From positions 4,776 through 15,852 of the forward strand of contig PFJA01000019.1 in assembly GCA_002782905.1 (NCBI GenBank): a stretch of 11,077 bases of DNA. The letters are read 5' to 3'. Positions 1 through 6,190 of the stretch are shown here, piece after piece. The notes below the pieces were generated by a model. The model had not been told where the DNA came from, did no database searches, and saw only the letters and a list, made by a program, of their open reading frames with translations. The DNA is from Lysobacterales bacterium CG_4_10_14_3_um_filter_64_11. GTDB lineage: Bacteria > Pseudomonadota > Gammaproteobacteria > Xanthomonadales > Xanthomonadaceae. Position 1 is the first letter of the stretch. Each line of letters opens with the position of its first letter. A program made the translations under genes and the position numbers.

Positions 1-1
1 C

Positions 2-100
2 TTCACGCAGCGCTACAGCCTGAGCCTGAATCTGGATCGGTACGTATTTCGCGGTTTCGACGTCGATCGCATTGCCGTGGGCTTTGAAATCGCATTCTGA
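2..100 (+). CDS. Outer-membrane beta-barrel protein, C-terminal end (partial)
   Basis: This is the last 32 codons of a gene that begins before the window, ending with TGA at 98-100. The peptide alternates polar and hydrophobic residues (YSLSLNLDRYVF, then DRIAVGFEIAF) and finishes on phenylalanine. That is the pattern of the last two strands of an outer-membrane beta-barrel and its BAM-recognised C-terminal signal. A small OmpA-like or porin-family barrel is the likeliest origin, but too little is present to name the family. No terminator hairpin is obvious directly after the stop. Confidence 0.6.
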   Translation, partial: FTQRYSLSLNLDRYVFRGFDVDRIAVGFEIAF

Positions 101-270
101 TTGCTGGCATCCGTGGCGCGCACTCGCGAATTGATCGCCACTGCGCTCGCAGCTCGGCTCGCGCCGGTATCTGCACCGCTACCACGGCGTATTCGCGCCG
201 CACGCCGCCTTGCGTGCGCAGGTCGCGGCGCGGTCAGGGCAGGCGATTGCGGCGCCGGTCGCGCCAACGA
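101..270 (+). pseudogene. Remnant of an IS91/IS801-type transposase C-terminus
   Basis: In the frame of codons 165-224 the sequence reads HRYHGVFAPHAALRAQV. This matches the conserved C-terminal block of IS91-family (Y2, IS801-like) transposases, where RYHGVFAP is followed by a leucine/arginine-rich segment. The preceding piece, ELIATALAARLAPV, lies in a different frame (codons from about 128) and resembles the segment normally just upstream of that block. One frameshift would therefore separate the two. There is no catalytic region, start or insertion-sequence end. The assignment rests on recalled family motifs, not on a search. Confidence 0.45.
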
Positions 271-339
271 CACCAGGATCAACGACACCAGAATCGGTGA
301 CATCAGCCCCAGCGCCGGCCGCGCCAGACGCGCCGGGCC

Positions 340-492
340 GTAGCCGAGAACCTGGCAGAAGCCATCCGCGCCGATCCTCCGGTCGACGTCATACCCAACT
401 ACGAAAACCAGAACCAGGGCTTGCTCTGGTATGCCTCCATGCACCGACGCGAGACGCCATTGGCGGCGCGTCGATACCGACGTACGCCCGCG
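340..492 (+). pseudogene. Unidentified coding-like fragment
   Basis: The frame beginning at 340 reads VAENLAEAIRADPPVDV, then IPNYENQNQGLLWYASMHRR, and reaches a stop in the aaatga near 496-501. The composition is protein-like (aromatic and amide residues mixed with an amphipathic start), unlike the Arg/Pro/Ala-rich noise in the other frames. There is no ribosome binding site or upstream start in this frame. I do not recognise the protein. It may be part of a gene broken by the same events that left the transposase remnant. Confidence 0.25.
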
Positions 493-615
493 AAATGACC
501 AAAGCGCCGGGAAGACAAACGCAGGCAGGCCTCGCGCGGGGGCGAACAGCCGCGCGAGCGCCAGCAGACTTCAGGACTGCGCACCGAAGGGACGCGTGGC
601 AGGCCTGCGGCACGC

Positions 616-643
616 TTGACGGCATGAGACCGCAGCGTACACT
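616..643 (+). promoter_or_regulatory. Probable sigma-70 promoter of the TIR gene
   Basis: A TTGACG hexamer at 616-621 (5 of 6 to consensus) is followed by a 16-base spacer and TACACT at 638-643 (4 of 6). Transcription would start near 650, giving a leader of about 55 bases before the ATG at 705. A second, weaker -10-like TATCCT lies at 681-686 but has no convincing -35. No operator-like repeat is obvious around it. Confidence 0.5.
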
Positions 644-704
644 GCACCCCAGAGTGCGCAAAAAGTGGCTTTGGATTTTCTATCCTTTTTACCAGGGACG
701 CAGT

Positions 705-2678
705 ATGCGCCAGCCACCTGCTCCACCGACGCCGTCCGGCGAACCCGGTGCCGCGGAGTCCGCGCGTTCCGTCTTCATCAGCTATGCCCACGCCGACCGC
801 AAGGCGGCGCAGGCGGTGGTGCGCGTGCTTGAGCAGGCCGGTTACCGTGTGTGGTGGGACGACCTGATTCAGGGCGGTGAGCGCTTCTCCCACGCCATGG
901 AGGCCGCGTTGGTGCAGGCGCGTGCGGTGGTGGTGCTGTGGTCGAAGGCCTCGGCCGCCTCGCACTGGGTGCATGATGAGGCCACGCGCGGCCTCGAAAG
1001 CGGGCGGCTGGTGCCCTTGTTGATCGACGGCAGTCAGCCGCCGCTGGGCTTCGGGCAGTTCCAGTCCATAGATGTTTCGCGCGTGCTGGGCAAGCCCGGC
1101 AGCGAGCCGATGCGCAAGCTGGTATTGGCGGTGGCCGCGCTGCACGAGGGCGGCGAGCTGTCGCCCGCCATCGCGCGAGAAGTGGCGCCTTCACCAGCGC
1201 GTCGCGGCCTGCTGGTGGCCGGCGGACTGGCGCTGCTCGCGGCCGGCAGTGGCGTGTTGCTGTGGCGCGTGCGCGAGCAGGGCGGCGCCGCACGAAGTGC
1301 CGATGGGCCGCGCCGCATCGCGGTGCTGCCGTTCGAGAACCTCAGCGGCGATCCCGAGCAGCGCTACTTCTCCGACGGCCTGACCTCTGAAATCCGCATT
1401 CAGCTCTCGCGCAACGCGCTGCTGCAGATCGCCGGGCAGACTTCGTCGGAGCGGGCCGGCGTGGGGCAGGCCGACGGCCTGGCGATCGCGCGCGCGCTGG
1501 GCGTGGACTACCTGCTGGGCGGCAACGTGCAGCGGGCGGGCGGGCGGGTCAAGGTGGCCGCCGAGCTCACCGACGGTAGTACGGGCCTGAGCCGCTGGGC
1601 CGACAGCTGGGAGCGCCCGCTGACCGACGTGTTCGCGGTGCAGTCCGAAATCGGGGCCGCGGTGGTGACTGCGCTGTCGGCGGCGGTGGAGGGGCGGGGC
1701 GCTGCGGACGCACCGCACGTGGGCGGCACGGCCAACGTCGCCGCGTTCGACGCCTTCCTGCACGGGCGCGCACTGTATGAAGCCGGCATTGACGAAGACA
1801 GCGACCGCCGTGCGCTGGCCTACTTCGACCGTGCCATCGCGCTGGACGGGCGCTACGCCGGCGCGCATGCGGCGCGCGCCCGGGCGCTGGTGGTGATCGG
1901 CAACATCTACGCCGACCATGATGAACGCGTGCGTGTCTACGGCGCCGCCGAGGCGGCCGCGCGCAGCGCTACCACGCTGGCACCGGACTTCGCCGAAGGG
2001 TTTTCGGCGCTCGGGTTCGCCCTGGCCAGTGGCAAGCTGGATGTGCGCGGTGCCCGCGAGCCATTCGAGCGCTCGCATGCGCTGGCGCCCGGAGACGCAG
2101 ACGTGCTGGCCCGCTACGCGACCTTCCGCTCCAACCTGCGCGACCATGACCGCGCTACCGGGGTGATTCTGCGCGCGGCAACGCTGGATCCACTCAACGC
2201 GCGCACGTTCCGCTCGCAAGGCGACATCCGTCACAACGCCGGCGACCACGTCGCGGCGATCGGGGCCTATCGCAGGGCGATCGAACTCAACCCGACCCTC
2301 TCTGGCGTGCATGCCTCGATGGGCTTCGCGCAGATGCTGGCGGGCCTCGACGCGGAGGCCCGTACCTCGTTCTTGCATGAGCGCAGTGCAGTGCGTCGGC
2401 TGCCGGGCCTGGCTATCCTCGCCCACCGCGCCGGCGACCGCGCGGGCTCCGATGCCGCGCTGGCCGAACTCGTGGCCGAGTACGGCGACAAGAGCCATTA
2501 CCAGTACGCCCAGGTCCACGCTCAACGCGGTGATGCAGGCAATGCGCTGGCCTCGTTGCAGGCGGCCTGGGACCTGCGCGACGGCGGCATCATGCTGATG
2601 TACGCTGATCCACTGCTGGCACCGCTGCGCAGCACCGATGGTTATCTCGCACTTGCGAAAGCCGTTGGCTTCGGTTAA
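705..2678 (+). CDS. TIR domain / transmembrane / TolB-like / TPR protein, 657 aa
   Basis: The ATG at 705 has an AGGGA Shine-Dalgarno (694-698) six bases upstream; in-frame starts further back are not supported. Residues 22-135 form a TIR domain beginning VFISYAHAD. Its WVHDE segment (W88-E92) places E92 where the catalytic Glu of NAD+-cleaving TIRs sits (compare SARM1 WVHKE). A hydrophobic helix spans about 168-187. Residues 203-330 (RRIAVLPFENLS, YFSDGLTSEI, LGVDYLLGG) are the TolB-N/FlgO-like domain often linked to TPRs in CadC-like regulators and class III cyclases. Degenerate TPRs follow from about 350; the clearest is 499-532. The layout predicts a cytoplasmic TIR and a periplasmic TolB/TPR region; flanking arginines on both sides of the helix leave orientation unproven. 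It probably shares a transcript with the lipoprotein gene 27 bases downstream. The function in vivo is unknown. Confidence 0.88.
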   Translation: MRQPPAPPTPSGEPGAAESARSVFISYAHADRKAAQAVVRVLEQAGYRVWWDDLIQGGERFSHAMEAALVQARAVVVLWSKASAASHWVHDEATRGLESGRLVPLLIDGSQPPLGFGQFQSIDVSRVLGKPGSEPMRKLVLAVAALHEGGELSPAIAREVAPSPARRGLLVAGGLALLAAGSGVLLWRVREQGGAARSADGPRRIAVLPFENLSGDPEQRYFSDGLTSEIRIQLSRNALLQIAGQTSSERAGVGQADGLAIARALGVDYLLGGNVQRAGGRVKVAAELTDGSTGLSRWADSWERPLTDVFAVQSEIGAAVVTALSAAVEGRGAADAPHVGGTANVAAFDAFLHGRALYEAGIDEDSDRRALAYFDRAIALDGRYAGAHAARARALVVIGNIYADHDERVRVYGAAEAAARSATTLAPDFAEGFSALGFALASGKLDVRGAREPFERSHALAPGDADVLARYATFRSNLRDHDRATGVILRAATLDPLNARTFRSQGDIRHNAGDHVAAIGAYRRAIELNPTLSGVHASMGFAQMLAGLDAEARTSFLHERSAVRRLPGLAILAHRAGDRAGSDAALAELVAEYGDKSHYQYAQVHAQRGDAGNALASLQAAWDLRDGGIMLMYADPLLAPLRSTDGYLALAKAVGFG

Positions 2679-2705
2679 TCCACCAGAGATGAAAGGAGAA
2701 GCACC

Positions 2706-2975
2706 ATGCGTCACATAATTCGAACAGGGGTGTTGGTCGGTCTCTTATTTGGCTTGGCCGCGTGCCAGAAACCTGCAGCAGAACCGGTTGTCGAGGCAGC
2801 ACCTGCGGTGGTCGCCCCCGAAGACCAGACCGGCACGGTCGAACGCACCGGGCCGGAAGAGCAGACCGGAACCGTTGAACGCACGGGGCCAGACGAGCAG
2901 ACCGGTACTGTCGAGCGTACTGCTCCGGATGAACAAACGGGCACGGTCGAGCGCGCTGCGCCGGTCGAACAGTAA
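2706..2975 (+). CDS. Small lipoprotein with four 12-residue repeats, 89 aa
   Basis: A strong AAGGAGAA Shine-Dalgarno (2692-2699) precedes the ATG at 2706, which begins 27 bases after the TIR stop, so the two genes are probably cotranscribed. The signal peptide (MRHIIRTG plus a hydrophobic run) ends in the lipobox L-A-A-C with Cys20 lipidated and Gln at +2, consistent with outer-membrane sorting under the E. coli rule. After a Pro/Ala/Val-rich tether (21-38) come four repeats of the type DEQTGTVERTAP (39-50, 51-62, 63-74, 75-86) and a terminal VEQ. The mature part is acidic, has no further cysteines and is probably disordered. I do not recognise the family. Each repeat carries a single Arg, so each has one potential site for an Arg-specific protease. 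The role is unknown. Confidence 0.85.
   Translation: MRHIIRTGVLVGLLFGLAACQKPAAEPVVEAAPAVVAPEDQTGTVERTGPEEQTGTVERTGPDEQTGTVERTAPDEQTGTVERAAPVEQ
2820..2963 (+). repeat. Four tandem 36-bp coding repeats
   Basis: Four in-frame 36-base units encode (E/D)(D/E)QTGTVER(T/A)(G/A)P. The protein repeat is nearly perfect, but the DNA copies differ at many third positions. For example, Gly is GGC, GGA, GGT and GGG, and Thr-Val is written ACG-GTC, ACC-GTT and ACT-GTC. This pattern indicates an old duplication kept at the amino-acid level rather than a fresh slippage array. Confidence 0.9.
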
Positions 2976-2997
2976 TTGCAGTGTTGTGAACTGCGTG

Positions 2998-3019
2998 CGG
3001 ATCGCGTTAACGCGATCCG
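2998..3019. terminator. Perfect 22-bp palindrome between convergent genes
   Basis: A 9-bp stem (CGGATCGCG and its complement) flanks TTAA. It sits 22 bases after the lipoprotein stop and 13 bases beyond the protease stop, so it is placed to end transcription from both directions. There is no T-tract on either side, so it is not a textbook intrinsic terminator. It may act as a bidirectional stem-loop or RNA 3'-end stabiliser, or bind a dimeric protein. Confidence 0.55.
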
Positions 3020-3032
3020 ACGCGTCGCCTGA

Positions 3033-4142
3033 CTATGGCACCCGCGCCACTTCGCCCTTGCGAGCCGCAGCCTTCGCCGTCGTAATCCAGTCAGCGTAAT
3101 ACGCTATCCGCGTATACACGGCCGGCTTGCCCGCACCGCAGCCCTTGCCGCCGGACACGACGCCGACCAGGCTGCGCTTGCCGCCATCCTCCTCGCGGGT
3201 CAGCGGGCCGCCGCTGTCACCTTGGCAGCTGTCCTTGCCGGCCTCGATGCTGCCATCGGCCGCCAGAGTCCCCGCGCACAGTGTGCCGGGGCCATAGAAC
3301 TCGCCGTACTCGCTGGCGCAGCGCGCGTCTGGCAGGTAGTGCAGGGTCAACTGCTGCAGGTCGGCCGGGTTGCGCTGCAGGCGCTGCGCGCTATCGAGGC
3401 GAGTGACCGCGTCGCGCGCGTTGCGTTGGCCCATCCAGCCCCAGCCGGTGACGCGCAGCGCTTCGCCTTCATCGAAGCCACGATCGCCTGCCCCCATCAG
3501 CGGCACCGCCGCCAGGCGCCCGCTGGCCTCGAACCCGGCGATGCGCGGATCATCGGCCACCCGTGCCAGGGCGATGTCGTCGAGCTTGGACGCCTTGTTG
3601 TAGCCGCCGTGGATGACCACCGCCTCGAGCGTGAACAGGCCATCGTCCACGGTCAGGTTCTGGGTGCCCATGCGCAGCCGGCGGTCGCTGAGGACGTTGC
3701 CCTGGCGGCCGTCGAAGCCCGGGATGTTGTCCACGCAGTGGGCGGCGGTCACGATCCAGCCATCGCCGATCCAGGCGCCACCGCACTTGTGCGCGAGTTC
3801 GTAGGACGCGCGTTGCGCCAAGTAAATCTTGCAGGCGTCGCCATCGGCCAAGGCCGCGTCATAGGCGCGGTCGGCGGCATCGTAGTTGGGTGAGGACAGT
3901 ATCTCCACCTGCCATGGCGCGGAGCCGGGACGTGCCGGTTCGCCACCGACGATGCGGCCACCAGCGGCATCAGCACGCTCGCGGCGGGCGTTGCAAATTT
4001 CGCTGGGTGCCGGCAGTTTCGCTGGCGGCTGCGGGTTTTTAGTAACTGCGGCGGGTTCTGGCGGCGTGCGATCCTTGCAGCCGGCGAGAACGACGCACGA
4101 CAGTAGCCCGGTCAACAACAGGGGGAAAGAAATACCGTTCAT
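3033..4142 (-). CDS. Trypsin-like (S1A) serine protease lipoprotein, 369 aa
   Basis: The start ATG overlaps the previous gene's TGA as ATGA (4142-4139), implying translational coupling. The signal peptide ends in lipobox L-A-G-C (Cys22). A short propeptide leads to R63-IVGG, the classical zymogen cleavage site. The triad is H135 (TAAHC), D189 (DDIALARV) and S310 (GDSGGP). D304 aligns with chymotrypsin-numbered Asp189, predicting cleavage after Arg or Lys. Cys120/136, 275/289 and 306/335 match conserved S1A disulfides. Cys50 in the propeptide and Cys104 in an insertion between the first strands (about 84-117) are extra and could pair, keeping the propeptide attached. Oddities: the Trp215 position is Gly331 and the Gly226 position is Ala341, which should alter the S1 wall. 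It is predicted to act in the periplasm or on the outer membrane. Last gene of the caspase operon. Confidence 0.93.
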   Translation of the reverse strand: MNGISFPLLLTGLLSCVVLAGCKDRTPPEPAAVTKNPQPPAKLPAPSEICNARRERADAAGGRIVGGEPARPGSAPWQVEILSSPNYDAADRAYDAALADGDACKIYLAQRASYELAHKCGGAWIGDGWIVTAAHCVDNIPGFDGRQGNVLSDRRLRMGTQNLTVDDGLFTLEAVVIHGGYNKASKLDDIALARVADDPRIAGFEASGRLAAVPLMGAGDRGFDEGEALRVTGWGWMGQRNARDAVTRLDSAQRLQRNPADLQQLTLHYLPDARCASEYGEFYGPGTLCAGTLAADGSIEAGKDSCQGDSGGPLTREEDGGKRSLVGVVSGGKGCGAGKPAVYTRIAYYADWITTAKAAARKGEVARVP

Positions 4143-6190
4143 TGGGTGCCCTCTTGGGTGGCGAGTACGGTGGAAACCTGGGCCGACCAGTCGCCGACCG
4201 CAGTCACACCGGGGTCGCGCGTGCCTTCGCTGCTGGCGCACAGCAGGCGTTCCAGGGGCGAGCGGCAGGCGGCCACGTCGCGCGTGCCGGTGCCGGCCTG
4301 CTGGAAGGCATCGGCGCGGACCGGACGCGCGCTCGCCAGCACCACGAACCGGTAGCTGCCGGGTGTGTCGAAAGACATGGCCGAGCGGCGGTATGGCTGG
4401 TTCGGTTGCAGCGGCTGGTCGAACTCGCCCGGCTTGGGCAGCACCAGGTCGACCGCGTTGTATGGGTCGATCGCCAGCACGTAGACGTAGGCCGGCCGCG
4501 TGCCGCGGTTGATCACGGTGGCTGCGATGCGCTGGCCGGTGCCGATTCGGCGCACGCCGCCGTCTTGCAGCGGCGGGCAGGCGGTGGGCCGGTAACCGTC
4601 GGCCGCGATGCAGGCGGCGACCGGGTAAGGATCGGCCGGGTTGCCGGCGACGCCGCTGGTGCGCAGCGCCAGCAGTTGCTGCACGCGTGCGACCTTGCGC
4701 AGTGCATCGGTCAGGCGGTCGCCAAATGCGGGGTCCTGGGCGGGTCCCAGCGTGGCGGCCAGCAGCGAGCCGTCGTCGGCGCGCAGGGCGACCTCATCGG
4801 CGGCGTCGGCTGCCGCGACCAGGCGGGTGGCACCGGTCGCCGACGCCACGGCGAAGCCGGTGGCTCGCAGCGCGGCCGCAGCCGCGTCGCGTGCCGCGCT
4901 CGCGGGGAGATCGATGGCCACCGCCAGCGCGTCGGCGGGAAGGAAGTGCGCCAGCTGCTCGGCCACCAGTCGTTCCGGCAAGGCGGCCGCGGGGGGCGCG
5001 TCGAGTGCCAGCGTCGCGTTCGTGCCTGAAACGGAGATGACTGTCGCGGTGGCGATGGCCGCCTGCCGCGCGACCGCGTCGGCCTGACGGGCGTACAGCG
5101 CGAAGCGCGAGCCGCGGGTGATGCCGCCGGTGGTGCCGGCCTGCAAGGTAGTTGTACTGCCGGTGTGATCGACCTCGTACAGCACGGCCCTGCGGGAACG
5201 TGCGCCAAGCACCGCGGTCAGCGCGCCTTCGGCCGACGGAGTCTGCGTTGCATGCCCGCGGCTGGCGACCCGCAGGCGGACTTCGTGAATCAGGTCGCCG
5301 AACGTCGCCTCGCGCATCCCCGGCATGCGCAGTGTATCGAGCAGCGCGGTGGTAAATACGCCCGCGCGTGCGCCAACTGCGCCGCCGCCGGTCTCCTGCG
5401 CTTCCTCGCCGTCCTGGGCCGCGGCGAGGTGCACCCAGTAGCCGGGGACCACGGCAGTGCGCGGCGTTGGCATTGGCTTCGGCGCCTGTGTTGGCGGTGT
5501 GGCAGCGGCCAGCGCCGGCGCACTGCGCGATAGTCCCGTGGCCCCGGCGCGGGTGGCGGTGGCCGAATTGCAGGAGTCGAATATGCTCACGAAGTAAAGG
5601 CCGGCTGCGGTGGCGCGGTCCTTGAGGGCCTTGAGCTCGATGTCGAAGATGTCTCCGGGTGCACCGTCCGGACTGCGGGCGTCCGTGGGCAGGATCGTGC
5701 CGTTGTAGCCGGTGTCTTGGTCGCGTACCTGGTCGTCGCGGTAGCGCGAGCCGTGGCCGGCGAAATAGAACAGCAGGGTGTCGCCGGCGCGAAGTGTTGC
5801 AATCCGCTGTTCGAGCGCCTCAAGAATCCGCGCACGCGTCGCGCAGTCGTCGGTCAGCGTGGTGGTCGCGGCGCTCGACGAATCACAGGCACTCTGTGCG
5901 GGCAGATCGACCTCAACGCCATACCTTTCGGCAAGCGCCTGCTTGAAGCGCAACGCGTCGCCTACCGCGCCGCGCAGATCGGAGAACACTGCGCCCGGCT
6001 GCCGCGCATCGGAATGGCGGTAGCGGTCGATGCCAACGATCAGGGCGTGGATGCGGCGCGTGTCCGGCGCGCGCGACACCGGCCCGGCCAGGGGGTCGGC
6101 CTGCGCGGGAGTTGGATTGGGATCGGGTGCTCGCGAACAGCCGCACAGCAACGCCGCGACTACGGAGGCCATCAGCACGATGCGGGTCAT
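4139..6190 (-). CDS. Caspase-fold (peptidase C14) lipoprotein with DUF4384-like C-terminus, 683 aa
   Basis: The ATG at 6190 overlaps the upstream stop (ATGA) and has GGGAGG a few bases before it. The signal peptide ends LLCGC; Cys18 is the likely lipidated residue (Cys at -2 is uncommon). The caspase domain covers about 45-330: strand ALIVGIDRY, D78 in RGAVGDAL, catalytic H146 in FYFAGHGS and C207 in FDSCNSA. D78 and D205 correspond to the two acidic S1 residues of Arg/Lys-specific metacaspases such as TbMCA2. A Pro/Ala-rich stretch (222-243) sits between the p20-like and p10-like halves, where processing loops usually lie. Residues 335-530 are Ala-rich and not recognised. Residues about 550-625 (YVYVLAIDPYNAVDLVLP, then PGSYRFVVLAS) resemble DUF4384, an all-beta domain common in secreted bacterial caspases. 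Substrate unknown; the trypsin zymogen encoded next is a candidate. Confidence 0.9.
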   Translation of the reverse strand: MTRIVLMASVVAALLCGCSRAPDPNPTPAQADPLAGPVSRAPDTRRIHALIVGIDRYRHSDARQPGAVFSDLRGAVGDALRFKQALAERYGVEVDLPAQSACDSSSAATTTLTDDCATRARILEALEQRIATLRAGDTLLFYFAGHGSRYRDDQVRDQDTGYNGTILPTDARSPDGAPGDIFDIELKALKDRATAAGLYFVSIFDSCNSATATRAGATGLSRSAPALAAATPPTQAPKPMPTPRTAVVPGYWVHLAAAQDGEEAQETGGGAVGARAGVFTTALLDTLRMPGMREATFGDLIHEVRLRVASRGHATQTPSAEGALTAVLGARSRRAVLYEVDHTGSTTTLQAGTTGGITRGSRFALYARQADAVARQAAIATATVISVSGTNATLALDAPPAAALPERLVAEQLAHFLPADALAVAIDLPASAARDAAAAALRATGFAVASATGATRLVAAADAADEVALRADDGSLLAATLGPAQDPAFGDRLTDALRKVARVQQLLALRTSGVAGNPADPYPVAACIAADGYRPTACPPLQDGGVRRIGTGQRIAATVINRGTRPAYVYVLAIDPYNAVDLVLPKPGEFDQPLQPNQPYRRSAMSFDTPGSYRFVVLASARPVRADAFQQAGTGTRDVAACRSPLERLLCASSEGTRDPGVTAVGDWSAQVSTVLATQEGTQ

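Larger units (their letters stand above)
101..704. other. Gene-poor 604-base stretch with decayed fragments and a promoter
   Basis: No intact gene with a ribosome binding site is visible on either strand. The stretch contains a probable IS91-type transposase tail (about 101-270), an unrecognised coding-like fragment (about 340-490) and a promoter for the TIR gene (616-643). The frame of the TIR gene happens to stay open back to 135, which high GC makes unremarkable. The region reads as a scar of past insertions between the outer-membrane gene and the TIR gene. Confidence 0.55.

Noticed and set aside
210..704. A 165-codon in-frame extension of the TIR gene starting with TTG at 210
   Set aside because: It is Arg/Pro/Ala-rich noise running through a transposase remnant. 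A good Shine-Dalgarno and promoter lie just before the ATG at 705, where TIR homology soon begins.
1191..2714. A 507-codon antisense frame opposite the TIR gene
   Set aside because: High GC opens long antisense frames; its translation lacks domains and the plus strand has clear TIR/TolB/TPR motifs.
2820..2963. CRISPR-like array (36-bp units)
   Set aside because: The units are contiguous with no spacers, lie in a coding frame and differ at third positions.
4143..4241. Upstream extension of the trypsin reading frame
   Set aside because: A lipoprotein signal peptide begins exactly at the ATG at 4142, which overlaps the previous stop as ATGA. The extension is an out-of-frame shadow of the caspase gene.
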